NCBI GenBank assembly: GCA_003123965.1
Contig: NNSL01000490.1
Span: 1-19,851, forward strand
DNA length: 19,851 bases
Reading direction: 5' to 3'
Source of the DNA: Balneolaceae bacterium SMO_bin1
GTDB taxonomy: Bacteria > Bacteroidota > Rhodothermia > Balneolales > Balneolaceae
Shown: positions 1 to 7,227 of the stretch, in pieces
How the letters are laid out: each line of letters opens with the position of its first letter
Numbering within the stretch: position 1 is the stretch's first letter
The notes under the pieces: generated by a model
What the model was told of the DNA's origin: nothing
Databases searched by the model: none
What the model saw: only the letters and a program-made list of their open reading frames with translations
Position numbers and translations under genes: made by a program

Positions 1-186
1 GCCTTTTTCGAAAGCCGGACGAAAATGGTCCGGGGTTATGGCATCAAAATCGGGTGCTTCAAAGGGTAGCGTACTTGCAGAAAACAGGGGATTGTCACTC
101 ATTGAATTGGTTTGGCTTTGGGATTCGCTGCATGCCGAAATCAGCATTGTTACGGCAAACATAAGTACTACAGATAGAATTCGCAT
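1..186 (-). CDS. dcp: M3 family peptidyl-dipeptidase (Dcp-like) lipoprotein, N-terminal part only
   Basis: This is the first 62 codons of a leftward gene that runs off the window edge. The product begins with a short lipoprotein signal (hydrophobic stretch after MRIL, lipobox L-I-S-A-C with Cys19), so it should be anchored in the cell envelope. After a Ser/Asn/Gln-rich linker comes NPLFSASTLPFEAPDF and then ITPDHFRPAFEKG, the characteristic opening of M3 zinc dipeptidyl carboxypeptidases (Dcp/oligopeptidase A group). The HExxH zinc site would lie outside the window, so activity cannot be judged here. The family removes C-terminal dipeptides from oligopeptides. It is divergent from the antiporter gene at 361. 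The family call is by recognition of the N-terminal segment, and the gene symbol is tentative. Confidence 0.75.
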   Translation of the reverse strand, partial: MRILSVVLMFAVTMLISACSESQSQTNSMSDNPLFSASTLPFEAPDFDAITPDHFRPAFEKG

Positions 187-231
187 GATGATAATGGCTT
201 TTAGATCGAAGTGAAAGCAACTGTGTTGCAG

Positions 232-239
232 CAAATATA
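232..239 (-). promoter_or_regulatory. Possible -7 promoter box for the Dcp-like gene
   Basis: On the minus strand this reads TATATTTG, a perfect match to the Bacteroidota -7 consensus TAnnTTTG. It lies about 46 bases upstream of the ATG at 186. The -33 element is weak: the nearest TTTA-like sequence is around 263-268. I see no equally good box for the divergent antiporter in the rest of the 187-360 gap. Confidence 0.4.
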
Positions 240-360
240 CGTACTGTCTTTTAATTTTACGACTAAACACACCCCAACTAATCATTTTTTCACTTTTATC
301 TTTACCCGCTTAAAGAATATGTCTTTATTGATCATCAGTTATTAATCACAGTAAAACGGC

Positions 361-1395
361 ATGGTGATGCTCACTCTGTTATTTTGGACGCTGGCAGCTG
401 TTGCAGCCACGGCCATTTTATGGAAAGGAAGCGACTGGCTGGAGCACGCCAGCGAGGGACTTTCTACCTATTACGAGCTACCCGATATTGTGCAAGGAGC
501 ACTGGTGGTGGCCATAGGATCCAGTTTTCCCGAACTTGCAACCGTGGTGATTTCAACGCTTGTGCACGGAGAGTTTGAGCTTGGCGTTTCGGCTATTGTG
601 GGGTCCGCCATTTTCAATATCCTGGTAATTCCCGCCGTGGCCGGCCTTGCTACACGCAATCCGCTGGAATCGAATCGCGACCTGGTGTACAAAGAGGCGC
701 AATTCTACATCATTTCGGTGGCTGTATTAATTATCACCTTTTCGTTTGCCGCTATTTTCAATCCCGTAGCAAGCCGCGATGGCACTATTTTGGGTGAAAT
801 GAACCGCCTGCTAGCCCTTATGCCGATCATTCTTTATGGTTTCTACATTTTTATTCAGTACCAGGATACGATGGATTTCCAATCAGAGCTGGATGCCAGC
901 AAACTGCAGCCGGGCAAACTTTGGTTCAAGCTGGCGGTGAGCCTTGTCGTGATTCTGATCGGGGTTGAAATATTGGTGCGTGCCGCTATTCAATTTGGCA
1001 ACATTCTTGGCACGCCCTCTTTTCTGTGGGGAATTTCGGTAGTAGCGGCGGGTACCAGCATCCCCGATGCCTTTGTGAGCATTAAAAAAGCCCGCAAGGG
1101 TGATGCCGTAACGTCGCTGGCCAATGTACTTGGCAGTAATATTTTTGACCTTCTTGTCTGTATTCCAATCGGGGTGCTTATCGCTGGGGCTACGGTCATT
1201 AACTTTTCGATTGCCGCCCCGCTGATGGGCGCCTTGACCCTGGCAACGCTGATGCTCTTTAGCTTCATGCGTACCAAAATGAGGCTCACCGATAACGAAT
1301 CGTGGGGGCTCATTTTCTTGTATTTATTATTTTTGATCTGGATGGGACTGGAAAACTTTGGGGTCATTAATTCCATCCCGTCCCTTCCCGCCTAG
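361..1395 (+). CDS. Calcium/sodium antiporter, CaCA superfamily (YrbG-like)
   Basis: A 344-residue integral membrane protein with about ten hydrophobic segments, close to the usual 310-350 residues of prokaryotic CaCA exchangers. Both family signature alpha repeats are present. The first contains G53-S-S-F-P-E58 followed by IVGSAIFNIL. The second contains G231-T-S-I-P-D236-A-F-V-S followed by NVLGSNIFDLL. The Glu58/Asp236 pair are the expected cation-binding acidic residues. The family exchanges cytoplasmic Ca2+ for Na+ or H+ across the inner membrane. A hydrophilic loop separates the two halves (around residues 165-190). The start could be Met1 or Met3, which makes no difference to the fold. 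The gene stands alone, divergent from the Dcp-like gene and convergent with the receptor gene. Ion specificity cannot be read from the sequence. Confidence 0.9.
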   Translation: MVMLTLLFWTLAAVAATAILWKGSDWLEHASEGLSTYYELPDIVQGALVVAIGSSFPELATVVISTLVHGEFELGVSAIVGSAIFNILVIPAVAGLATRNPLESNRDLVYKEAQFYIISVAVLIITFSFAAIFNPVASRDGTILGEMNRLLALMPIILYGFYIFIQYQDTMDFQSELDASKLQPGKLWFKLAVSLVVILIGVEILVRAAIQFGNILGTPSFLWGISVVAAGTSIPDAFVSIKKARKGDAVTSLANVLGSNIFDLLVCIPIGVLIAGATVINFSIAAPLMGALTLATLMLFSFMRTKMRLTDNESWGLIFLYLLFLIWMGLENFGVINSIPSLPA

Positions 1396-1411
1396 TTGCG
1401 AATCATCCTAT

Positions 1412-1448
1412 ATAAAAAAGCCGCCAGCTCCTGCTGGAGCCAGCGGCT
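1412..1448 (-). terminator. Rho-independent terminator of the outer-membrane receptor gene
   Basis: Read on the minus strand: AGCCGCTGGCTCC, a short loop, then GGAGCTGGCGGCT running straight into TTTTTTATA. The stem has a 6-bp base (AGCCGC/GCGGCT) and a GC-rich top with two mismatched positions. It lies about 35 bases after the stop at 1482. The U-tract is only on the minus-strand side, so it serves the leftward gene; at most it is a weak stop for the antiporter. Confidence 0.75.
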
Positions 1449-1481
1449 ACGTATTGCTTGTGAAGATGAAGGGGTTTCTGT

Positions 1482-3911
1482 TTAACGGTCGTAGTCGCCG
1501 CGGCCGCCGCGATCACGTTCTCCACCGCCGGAACTTCTGAAAAAGTACCGGAAATTAACCGAGAACGAACGCGAAGACCAGCTGAACTCACGCTGCGAAT
1601 AAAAGTCCGTATTAGGATTTCCATCTGTCGTTACGGTGTTGTCAAAGTTTTGAGAGTTCAACACATCCCGCACACTCATCGACAATTGCGCCTGACCGTC
1701 AAACAGATCACGGGAAAGCCCCATATCCATCATAGTGCTGCCGGCGCTGCTTCCCTGCGTGGTTTCACGGGGTCCGCGGTAACGCATGGAGGCTTCGTAG
1801 TTCCATGCTCCGGCAATTTCCCAGCGCACGCTCAAGCGCGATTGGAAATTCTGCGATTCACTTGCAAACACCTGATCTTGGTATGTTCCATCCGATTCGG
1901 ACCGGAAGAAATTGGCTGTTCCGGTAAGCGTAAAGTTATCAAACAAGTCTTGGTCAGCAGAAAACTCTATGCCCCAAGCCTGTTCGGTAGCAAGATTGAT
2001 AGGGAACCGGCGCAAAATTCCATCTTCCTGCTCAGTAATATCTTCAGTTACATCTGTACGGTAGCGATAATAGAAGCTTGTCAGCAGTGAGCCTGTTTCC
2101 CAGGTGCGCAGGTAGCCGGCTTCATATGAATTGCTGAATTCCGGCCGCAGATCGGGGTTTCCGGTAAAGCGACTGCGCGTGTCGGAATAATCGGAAAACG
2201 GCAGCAATTCACGCGACCATGGTCGCTCGAGCCGGCGGCTGTAACTTAACTGCAGCGAGTTCTGCTCGTTGATGGAGTAGTTCAGGAACACGCTGGGGAA
2301 TAAATTCAAGTAGTTCTGATTGGTTTCCTGGTCGGTTCCTTTTATAGATGTGCTAATGCGGGTGTTTTCGGCACGCAGGCCAACCTGACCGGAAAAGTTG
2401 CCCCATTCACTACCGAGAATAACGTAGGCTGCATTTACATTTTCCATGTACTGGAAATTATTATTGAACCCGCCGGGCAGTTCTTGCCAAATACCATTGT
2501 CGTTTTGCTCTTCTACCAGGTACGAATTATCAGACCATTCGGTATCGCTGCGCAGGCCGGCCTCAAGCTTTCCGCCTTCACCAATCGGGCGCACGTACTC
2601 AATATCAAATCGCATGTCTTGGCCCGTCTGGATGTCTTCGGTACGCTGCAGCAGCGGATCACCCGATCCTTGCTGTATAGTTTCTTCTATATTTGTATTT
2701 GAACTTTCGCGCTCAATATCAAAACTGGCGTCGGCAGTCAACTGGTGCTCGCGCCCGTCAAATTGATTCCTGTATTCAAGGTTAAAATCCACACTGCGTT
2801 CGCTTCCGTCTTCCACATTTTCGCGTACAACGCGCTGCAGAACATCACCGGTAAAAGCGTCCGGAGCGTACTCCAGATCGGTATACCTTACATCTTCCGT
2901 GTTGTCTTGTCCTTCAAGGTTAATGTAAGAGCTGGCCGTTAGCGTTTGGGTATCAGTGAGGTAAATATCGGCGCCCACCCGTACATTTCCATCAATTTCA
3001 GATTCCGAGGCATCGGTCCGTTCGCGATACATATACGAGGTATCCGGCCCGGCAAAACGCTGAAATGAGCTGCCTTCTTCAGGCTCAGAACTATAGTCAA
3101 GTCCGCCGCCAAAGAACCAGTTCACGTTGGGCGTGCGGTAATTTAAATTGGTTGAAACTTCATGCTCTTGGGGTAAGCCGGAACCAACGGAGGCACTTCC
3201 GTTAAAGCCAAGCTGTCGTTCTTTTTTCAAAATAATATTAATAATTCCGCCCGAGCCCGAGGCTGCATACGCCGCCGATGGATTGGTGATAATTTCCACT
3301 TCCTGAATCATACTGGCCGGCAGGCTTCGCAGGGCGTCAACGCCATTACTAACCATGTTCGACTCCTGCCCGTTAATAAGCACGCGCACTGATTCATTGC
3401 CACGCAAGCTGATGTTGCCATCAATATCGAGACTAAGCGACGGCACATTATCAAGAACATCCAGCGCGGAACCACCCATACTGGTGATATCGCGACCGAC
3501 ATCGAATACACGCTTATCGAAACTCATTTCCATGCGCGACTCTTCACCACGAACTACCACTTCGCCAAGTTCTTCGGTCTGTGGCTGCATTTGAATGGTT
3601 CCCACCGAGAGTTCTTCACCGGCGCTCAAATCAATTTCCTGCTCCCTGGTTTGATAGGATAAAAAGGTAACCTCTAGTATATATTGTCCCGGATCTATTG
3701 AAATCTCGAACGTACCATCCGAATTGGTTGAGGCTCCTGTTATAACTTCAGATCCATCGGGGCTTTGAATGGCCACCGAGGCCGCGGGCAATGGTGCATC
3801 GGTTTCATCTACCACGGTGCCACTTACGGTAGCCTGTTGGGAAGAATTGCTTTGGGCAAATACCGCCAATGGCAGTAACATTAAAAACAAACTCAATAAA
3901 TACCGTCTCAT
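1482..3911 (-). CDS. TonB-dependent-receptor-like outer-membrane beta-barrel protein (OMP_b-brl_3 type)
   Basis: An 809-residue outer-membrane protein. A Sec signal peptide (MRRYLLSLFL then MLLPLAVFA, cleavage after Ala19) is followed by a carboxypeptidase-regulatory-like beta-sandwich (about 27-112; GTVVDETDAPLPAASV is typical). Next is a plug-like domain (about 115-230) with the signatures LDVLDNVPSLSLDIDGNISLRG, split here as LDVLDNVPSL and DGNISLRG, and then VEIITNPSAAYAASGSGGIINI. The rest is an Asp/Asn/aromatic-rich barrel ending in SFSVNFRYFF, with an 18-residue hydrophilic Gly/Arg/Asp tail after the last strand. I see no clear TonB box. The family sits in the outer membrane of Bacteroidota; substrates of this clade are mostly unknown. 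It lies downstream of a two-component system and has tandem 11-bp repeats in its promoter region, so it is probably a target of that system. Substrate not predicted. Confidence 0.88.
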   Translation of the reverse strand: MRRYLLSLFLMLLPLAVFAQSNSSQQATVSGTVVDETDAPLPAASVAIQSPDGSEVITGASTNSDGTFEISIDPGQYILEVTFLSYQTREQEIDLSAGEELSVGTIQMQPQTEELGEVVVRGEESRMEMSFDKRVFDVGRDITSMGGSALDVLDNVPSLSLDIDGNISLRGNESVRVLINGQESNMVSNGVDALRSLPASMIQEVEIITNPSAAYAASGSGGIINIILKKERQLGFNGSASVGSGLPQEHEVSTNLNYRTPNVNWFFGGGLDYSSEPEEGSSFQRFAGPDTSYMYRERTDASESEIDGNVRVGADIYLTDTQTLTASSYINLEGQDNTEDVRYTDLEYAPDAFTGDVLQRVVRENVEDGSERSVDFNLEYRNQFDGREHQLTADASFDIERESSNTNIEETIQQGSGDPLLQRTEDIQTGQDMRFDIEYVRPIGEGGKLEAGLRSDTEWSDNSYLVEEQNDNGIWQELPGGFNNNFQYMENVNAAYVILGSEWGNFSGQVGLRAENTRISTSIKGTDQETNQNYLNLFPSVFLNYSINEQNSLQLSYSRRLERPWSRELLPFSDYSDTRSRFTGNPDLRPEFSNSYEAGYLRTWETGSLLTSFYYRYRTDVTEDITEQEDGILRRFPINLATEQAWGIEFSADQDLFDNFTLTGTANFFRSESDGTYQDQVFASESQNFQSRLSVRWEIAGAWNYEASMRYRGPRETTQGSSAGSTMMDMGLSRDLFDGQAQLSMSVRDVLNSQNFDNTVTTDGNPNTDFYSQREFSWSSRSFSVNFRYFFRSSGGGERDRGGRGDYDR

Positions 3912-3943
3912 AAATAGCTGGCCTTGCTTTCAAGTTGACGTAA

Positions 3944-3951
3944 CTAAGATA
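3944..3951 (-). promoter_or_regulatory. Possible -7 promoter box for the receptor gene
   Basis: The minus strand reads TATCTTAG, one mismatch from TAnnTTTG, 33 bases upstream of the ATG at 3911. The 11-bp repeat array ends 21 bases further upstream, where an activator contacting RNA polymerase near the -33 region would sit. This geometry is the main support, since no -33 TTTG is evident. Confidence 0.35.
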
Positions 3952-3972
3952 TGAGATGAACCTGTTGGAATA

Positions 3973-4005
3973 TTGAATAAAAGCTGAAGAAAAGTTGAAG
4001 ATTTT
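3973..4005 (-). promoter_or_regulatory. Three tandem 11-bp direct repeats, candidate response-regulator operator
   Basis: On the plus strand the units are TTGAATAAAAG (3973-3983), CTGAAGAAAAG (3984-3994) and TTGAAGATTTT (3995-4005). The core YTGAAK therefore recurs every 11 bases, one helical turn. Direct repeats of about 10-11 bp are the usual binding mode of OmpR/PhoB-type regulators. The array overlaps the end of the kinase gene by two bases and lies 61 bases upstream of the receptor start. A two-unit version of the same motif occurs upstream of the response regulator gene (5985-6006). The repeats are seen; the binding protein is inferred. Confidence 0.55.
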
Positions 4006-5275
4006 AATCGCGCCTAAAATCCACTTCAATCTTGTGCTCAGGCTCCTCAAAGGTGTATTTCAGATCAAAATTATTGCGTTGGGCAATACGCTTCACAATT
4101 GAAAGGCCCAACCCAATAGATTCTGCGCTTTGGTCTGATTTTTTGAAGCGCTTGAACAGTTCTTCCGGCTCGGTGGAAAGCGGTTTGCCGGTATTTATTA
4201 TAACCAGTCGCTCATTTGTCAGGTTGATGGAGATATGTCCGTCATCAACATTATGCTTGATGGCGTTTTGGAAGAGATTGGTCCAAAGTACATCAGCCAG
4301 CACCGGGTGCAGGTGCAGGGTCACATTCGGGTTAATGTCCGCCTCAATCGACAATCCATTCAATTTAATAAGCTCGCGGAATGAATCGAGACTCTGCTCA
4401 ATAAGCTCGCTGAAGTTGACTTCTTCTTTCTGCTCAAATTCCTGGTTGTCTATTTTGGTAAGCAGGCCCAGCGAGGAGCTTAACTTGCTTAACTTTCTGA
4501 TGGATCGGCTGGAGGCCTCCACGTATTTGTGCTGATCTTCGTCGAGATCTGTTTCGGCCAGCAGCTCCAGCTTGCCCTGTACTATAGAAAGCGGGGTTTT
4601 GAGCTCGTGCGAGGCATTTTCAGCAAACTGCTTTAGATTCTCATAATCACGGATGGCCTTGCGGGTCATCCCTTCAACAAACCGGTTCAGGTCATTGAAC
4701 TCTTCCACGTTTGTTTCTTCTGCTTCAATAGGCTCTTTTTCCTGCAGCTTAAAATTGCGGATTCGCTTCAGGGTTTCACGGAAAGGCTTAAACAACCGGT
4801 TTGAAACCATGAATCCCACGCCAATGGCACCAACAATCTGCATGGCCAGAATCCACAGTAAAATTTCAATAACCGCGTTTTTAATATCATCCGATTCGGC
4901 CAATGCTCCGTGCGTTGATATGTAGTACGAGGTATCGTTCACCGTGCGGTGGGCCGTCATTTTAATATTGGGCTCCATCTGCTGCAGGCGGTCATTCCAG
5001 ACGGTGGTATCTTTAACCGAGATATCTGATTCAACGATATCAGGCAGCGGCCGAACTACCAGGTTTCGTCCTCCTGATTCGCCAATCTTATCGGTATTAA
5101 AATGCTCTCCGTGCTCCAGCAGGTAGGTCACCCGTTCAATACGATCCAGGAAACGCCATTTCAGCTCCTCGTTCAGCTCATCCTGAATAATAAAATACGA
5201 AAGGTAGCCACCTACACCCAGCACAATAAGGGTAACAACCAAGTAAATGAGCACAAATTTTGTTGTCAGCTTCAT
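4004..5275 (-). CDS. Two-component sensor histidine kinase (HisKA/HATPase_c)
   Basis: A 423-residue inner-membrane kinase. Transmembrane segment 1 spans about residues 7-29, a sensor region of about 100 residues faces the periplasm, and transmembrane segment 2 spans about 133-157. Next are a HAMP-like linker and a HisKA domain with the H-box ENASHELKTPLS, phosphoacceptor His223. The ATPase domain has the N-box NLFQNAIKHN (Asn337) and the G2-type motif SIGLGLSIVKRI. The usual D-x-G-x-G box is INTGKPL, with Asn in place of Asp, a form I associate with Bacteroidota kinases of this type. The ATG overlaps the frame-corrected stop of the response regulator by the ATGA arrangement, so the two are translationally coupled and are cognate partners. 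The sensor domain gives no hint of the signal. Confidence 0.9.
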   Translation of the reverse strand: MKLTTKFVLIYLVVTLIVLGVGGYLSYFIIQDELNEELKWRFLDRIERVTYLLEHGEHFNTDKIGESGGRNLVVRPLPDIVESDISVKDTTVWNDRLQQMEPNIKMTAHRTVNDTSYYISTHGALAESDDIKNAVIEILLWILAMQIVGAIGVGFMVSNRLFKPFRETLKRIRNFKLQEKEPIEAEETNVEEFNDLNRFVEGMTRKAIRDYENLKQFAENASHELKTPLSIVQGKLELLAETDLDEDQHKYVEASSRSIRKLSKLSSSLGLLTKIDNQEFEQKEEVNFSELIEQSLDSFRELIKLNGLSIEADINPNVTLHLHPVLADVLWTNLFQNAIKHNVDDGHISINLTNERLVIINTGKPLSTEPEELFKRFKKSDQSAESIGLGLSIVKRIAQRNNFDLKYTFEEPEHKIEVDFRRD

Positions 5276-5960
5276 GATGCGGGTTTGCCAACATTAAACT
5301 TGTAACCGATACCGTACACGCTCTCGATATAATCATTTGCACCGGCAGCTTTCAGTTTTTACGCAGGTTTTTAATGTGCTGATATACAAAGTCGAGGTTG
5401 GCCAGATGATCCACATAATCACCCCAGAGGTGTTCAGCTATGGTTTGTTTTGAAAGCACATGGTTTTTGTTGGACGAAAAGTAGATCAGCAAATCGTACT
5501 CCTTTGGCGTCAGGTCCACCTCTTCATCGCCCACGGTAACCTGCATTTTCTTGGTGTTGATTTCAATTTCGTTGATGGTGACGGTTTCCGTCTCCGATAT
5601 ATTGTTGCGGCGGTATACCGCCTTGATACGCGCATGCAACTCGGGCAGCTGAAAGGGCTTTGTGAGGTAATCGTCCGCACCGAGTTCCAGGCCTTTTACT
5701 TTATCGTCGAGCGCATTTTTGGCTGAAATAATGATAGTGCCTGCTTCAGGATCAACCGATTTGAGCTCTTCCAGCAGCTGCAGCCCCGACCCGCCGGGCA
5801 GCATTATGTCGATCAGTACAATATCATAGGAATGCGACATGACCTTGTCGAAAGCTTCGCGATAATCTTCAGCGCTTTCACACACATACCCTTCACGTTC
5901 CAGATAAGTCGTTATATTTTGCAGCAGATCGGTATTGTCTTCAACAACCAAAAGTTTCAT
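5272..5960 (-). CDS. OmpR-family response regulator, with a frameshift near the C-terminus
   Basis: The uninterrupted frame (5352-5960, 202 residues) contains a receiver domain with acidic E7/D8, phosphoacceptor Asp51 (VLIDIMLP), Ser79 and Lys101 (LTKPF). An OmpR/PhoB winged-helix domain follows (from about 124; DLTPKEYDLLIYF, LSKQTIAEHLWG). It stops at HIKNLRKN, before the wing. In the -1 frame the sequence continues KAAGANDYIESVYGIGYKFN, exactly the missing wing hairpin, and ends at a TGA that overlaps the kinase ATG. A single missing A in the A5 run (plus-strand T5 at 5356-5360) explains the break; the corrected protein is 229 residues, normal for the family. Coordinates given are for the frame-corrected gene. 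As written, the product would lack the wing and probably not bind DNA properly. Likely target: the receptor gene and its own promoter. Confidence 0.85.
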
Positions 5961-5967
5961 AATAGAT

Positions 5968-5975
5968 CAAATTAA
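5968..5975 (-). promoter_or_regulatory. Possible -7 promoter box for the two-component operon
   Basis: The minus strand reads TTAATTTG, one mismatch from TAnnTTTG, only 7 bases upstream of the response-regulator ATG, so the transcript would have almost no leader. The two-unit 11-bp repeat begins 9 bases further upstream. Weak on its own. Confidence 0.25.
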
Positions 5976-5984
5976 TACATAATT

Positions 5985-6006
5985 CTGAAGGAAAATTGAA
6001 TCCTCA
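5985..6006 (-). promoter_or_regulatory. Two tandem 11-bp direct repeats upstream of the response regulator
   Basis: Plus-strand units are CTGAAGGAAAA (5985-5995) and TTGAATCCTCA (5996-6006). The 17-base block CTGAAGGAAAATTGAAT matches CTGAAGAAAAGTTGAAG at 3984-4000 at 14 of 17 positions, with the same 11-base period and the same orientation relative to its gene. It starts 25 bases upstream of the regulator start codon. Autoregulation by the response regulator is the simplest explanation. Confidence 0.5.
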
Positions 6007-6099
6007 TCCCCCTCTTTCCCATGGGTAATAACTTGCAATGTTCTGCAGAAGGCGTTTTATTTAAACAATAAACAACTTTTTAACAACAACACTTTCCTT

Positions 6100-6267
6100 A
6101 TGCCTAAATGCGAAATCTATAAAGATATGAAAGGTGGCTGGCGTTGGAGACGTACCACCAAAAATGGTGATATTGAATCCTACTCTGGAAAATCCTTTGA
6201 AACCCGTGAAGAATGCGAAAAACACGGTAAAGAAGAAGGCAATTGCTCCAGCTATAAGCGTGTCTAA
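6100..6267 (+). CDS. 55-residue DUF1508/YegP-like small protein
   Basis: ATG at 6100, stop TAA at 6265-6267; MPKCEIYKDMKGGWRWRR is followed by a TKNGDIESYSGKSF segment. The order 'IYKD-x-x-G-x-WRWR ... NG-x-x-x-x-SGKSF-x-x-x-E' is the DUF1508 (YegP) pattern, a small beta-rich fold of unknown function, usually 50-60 residues per repeat, so this is a single-repeat version. It has three cysteines (4, 40, 49) and a strongly charged composition. There is no signal peptide, so it is cytoplasmic. It is divergent from the two-component operon, has an AT-rich leader without a Shine-Dalgarno, and is followed by a strong hairpin terminator, which supports expression as a single gene. Its stop overlaps the frame-corrected end of the convergent aminotransferase gene. 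Confidence 0.75.
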   Translation: MPKCEIYKDMKGGWRWRRTTKNGDIESYSGKSFETREECEKHGKEEGNCSSYKRV

Positions 6268-7188
6268 AACGGCAAAGGCTCACCCGTTTTTCGGGTGAGT
6301 TCTTTATGCAACCGGCTAAGCCGCCCGGTTATGATTCCCTTCTTTATCTTTACCAATCTTGCGGCCGTCTATTTCTGCAACCGGAGCCAACTCTCCCATT
6401 GTCCCTGTCGTAAAGCATTCATCTGCGCTATACATTTCAGCCATACTAATACGCTTTTCAGCTACCGGTATGCCATTTTCTTTGCACAAATCGATGATAA
6501 TGCCACGCGTAATGCCCGGCAGGCAGCTATCTGCAAATGGGGTAAGAACCTTGCCATCGCGGACGAAGAAAATATTGGTGGCATTGGCCTCTGATACGTA
6601 GCCTTCAATATCCATCATTACTGCGGCATCAACGCCGGCAACATTGGCTTCTACCTTAGCCAAAATGTTGTTGATTAAGTTGTTGTGATGAATTTTGGAA
6701 TCGACGCATTGAGGTGGATTTCGGCGTATGGATGAGGTTATAAGCTTGAGCCCCTGCTCCCTATTTTCATTGATTTCGTTCAGCGGAGGCTTCCACTCAG
6801 CCAAAACAATAAGCGTGGGGCCGTATTTATTCACCTGCGGATCCATATAGGAAGTTACCTTTTTACCGCGGCTAAGGGTGAGCCGAATGTGCGTTTCATC
6901 GCGCATGCCGTTGGCCTCAAGCGTTTCAAAAAGCGCTTCTTTTATTGCTTGGTTCGATGGCACTTCGGTAAAAGCCATGGCCCGGGAGGAGTTTTGCAGT
7001 CTTTCAAGATGTTCATCCAGGGCAAAGATTTTGCCGTCGTATACTCGCAGGCCTTCCCAAACGGCATCGCCACCCTGTACCGTGCTGTCAAATACCGAAA
7101 TTTTGGCTTCCTCGCGCGGATAAAGGGTGCCATCAATCCAAACTTTAATATCTTCATTTCGTTGATCGGGAATAGAAACGTGGGTCAT
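6264..7188 (-). CDS. ilvE: Class IV aminotransferase (branched-chain amino acid aminotransferase, IlvE-like), frameshifted at the C-terminus
   Basis: A PLP-dependent fold-type IV transaminase. Visible motifs: VQGGDAVWEGLRVYDGK (about 37-53), the PLP lysine in CVDSKIHHNNL (Lys165), Glu200 in the cofactor-N1-binding VSEANATNIFF, and the cofactor phosphate loop TTGTMGELAPV (260-270). The family interconverts branched-chain amino acids and 2-oxoacids with glutamate; D-amino-acid and 4-amino-4-deoxychorismate relatives share the fold, so the exact substrate is uncertain. The open frame ends early at 6316 (290 residues, tail GNHNRAA). Removing one base near CCC 6337-6339 gives GIITGRLSRLHKEL and then TRKTGEPLPF, a typical C-terminal helix and tail, ending at TAG 6264-6266 (307 residues). 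Coordinates are for the corrected gene. It starts 39 bases after the sulfotransferase gene and is probably co-transcribed with it. Confidence 0.85.
6279..6307 (+). terminator. Rho-independent terminator of the DUF1508-like gene
   Basis: A perfect 8-bp stem CTCACCCG / CGGGTGAG with a TTTTT loop, followed by TTCTTTAT. It begins 12 bases after the stop at 6267. The same bases lie inside the frame-corrected 3' end of the leftward aminotransferase gene, so terminator and coding sequence overlap on opposite strands. Confidence 0.75.
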
Positions 7189-7227
7189 AGCTACTGATAT
7201 TTTATTTCGACAATGATTATAAAAAGG

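Noticed and set aside
5350..5366. Programmed -1 ribosomal frameshift in the response regulator
   Set aside because: The in-frame heptamer is T AAA AAC, which does not allow good re-pairing in the P site, and no stimulatory hairpin or upstream Shine-Dalgarno is apparent. A one-base homopolymer indel is simpler; kept only as an alternative.
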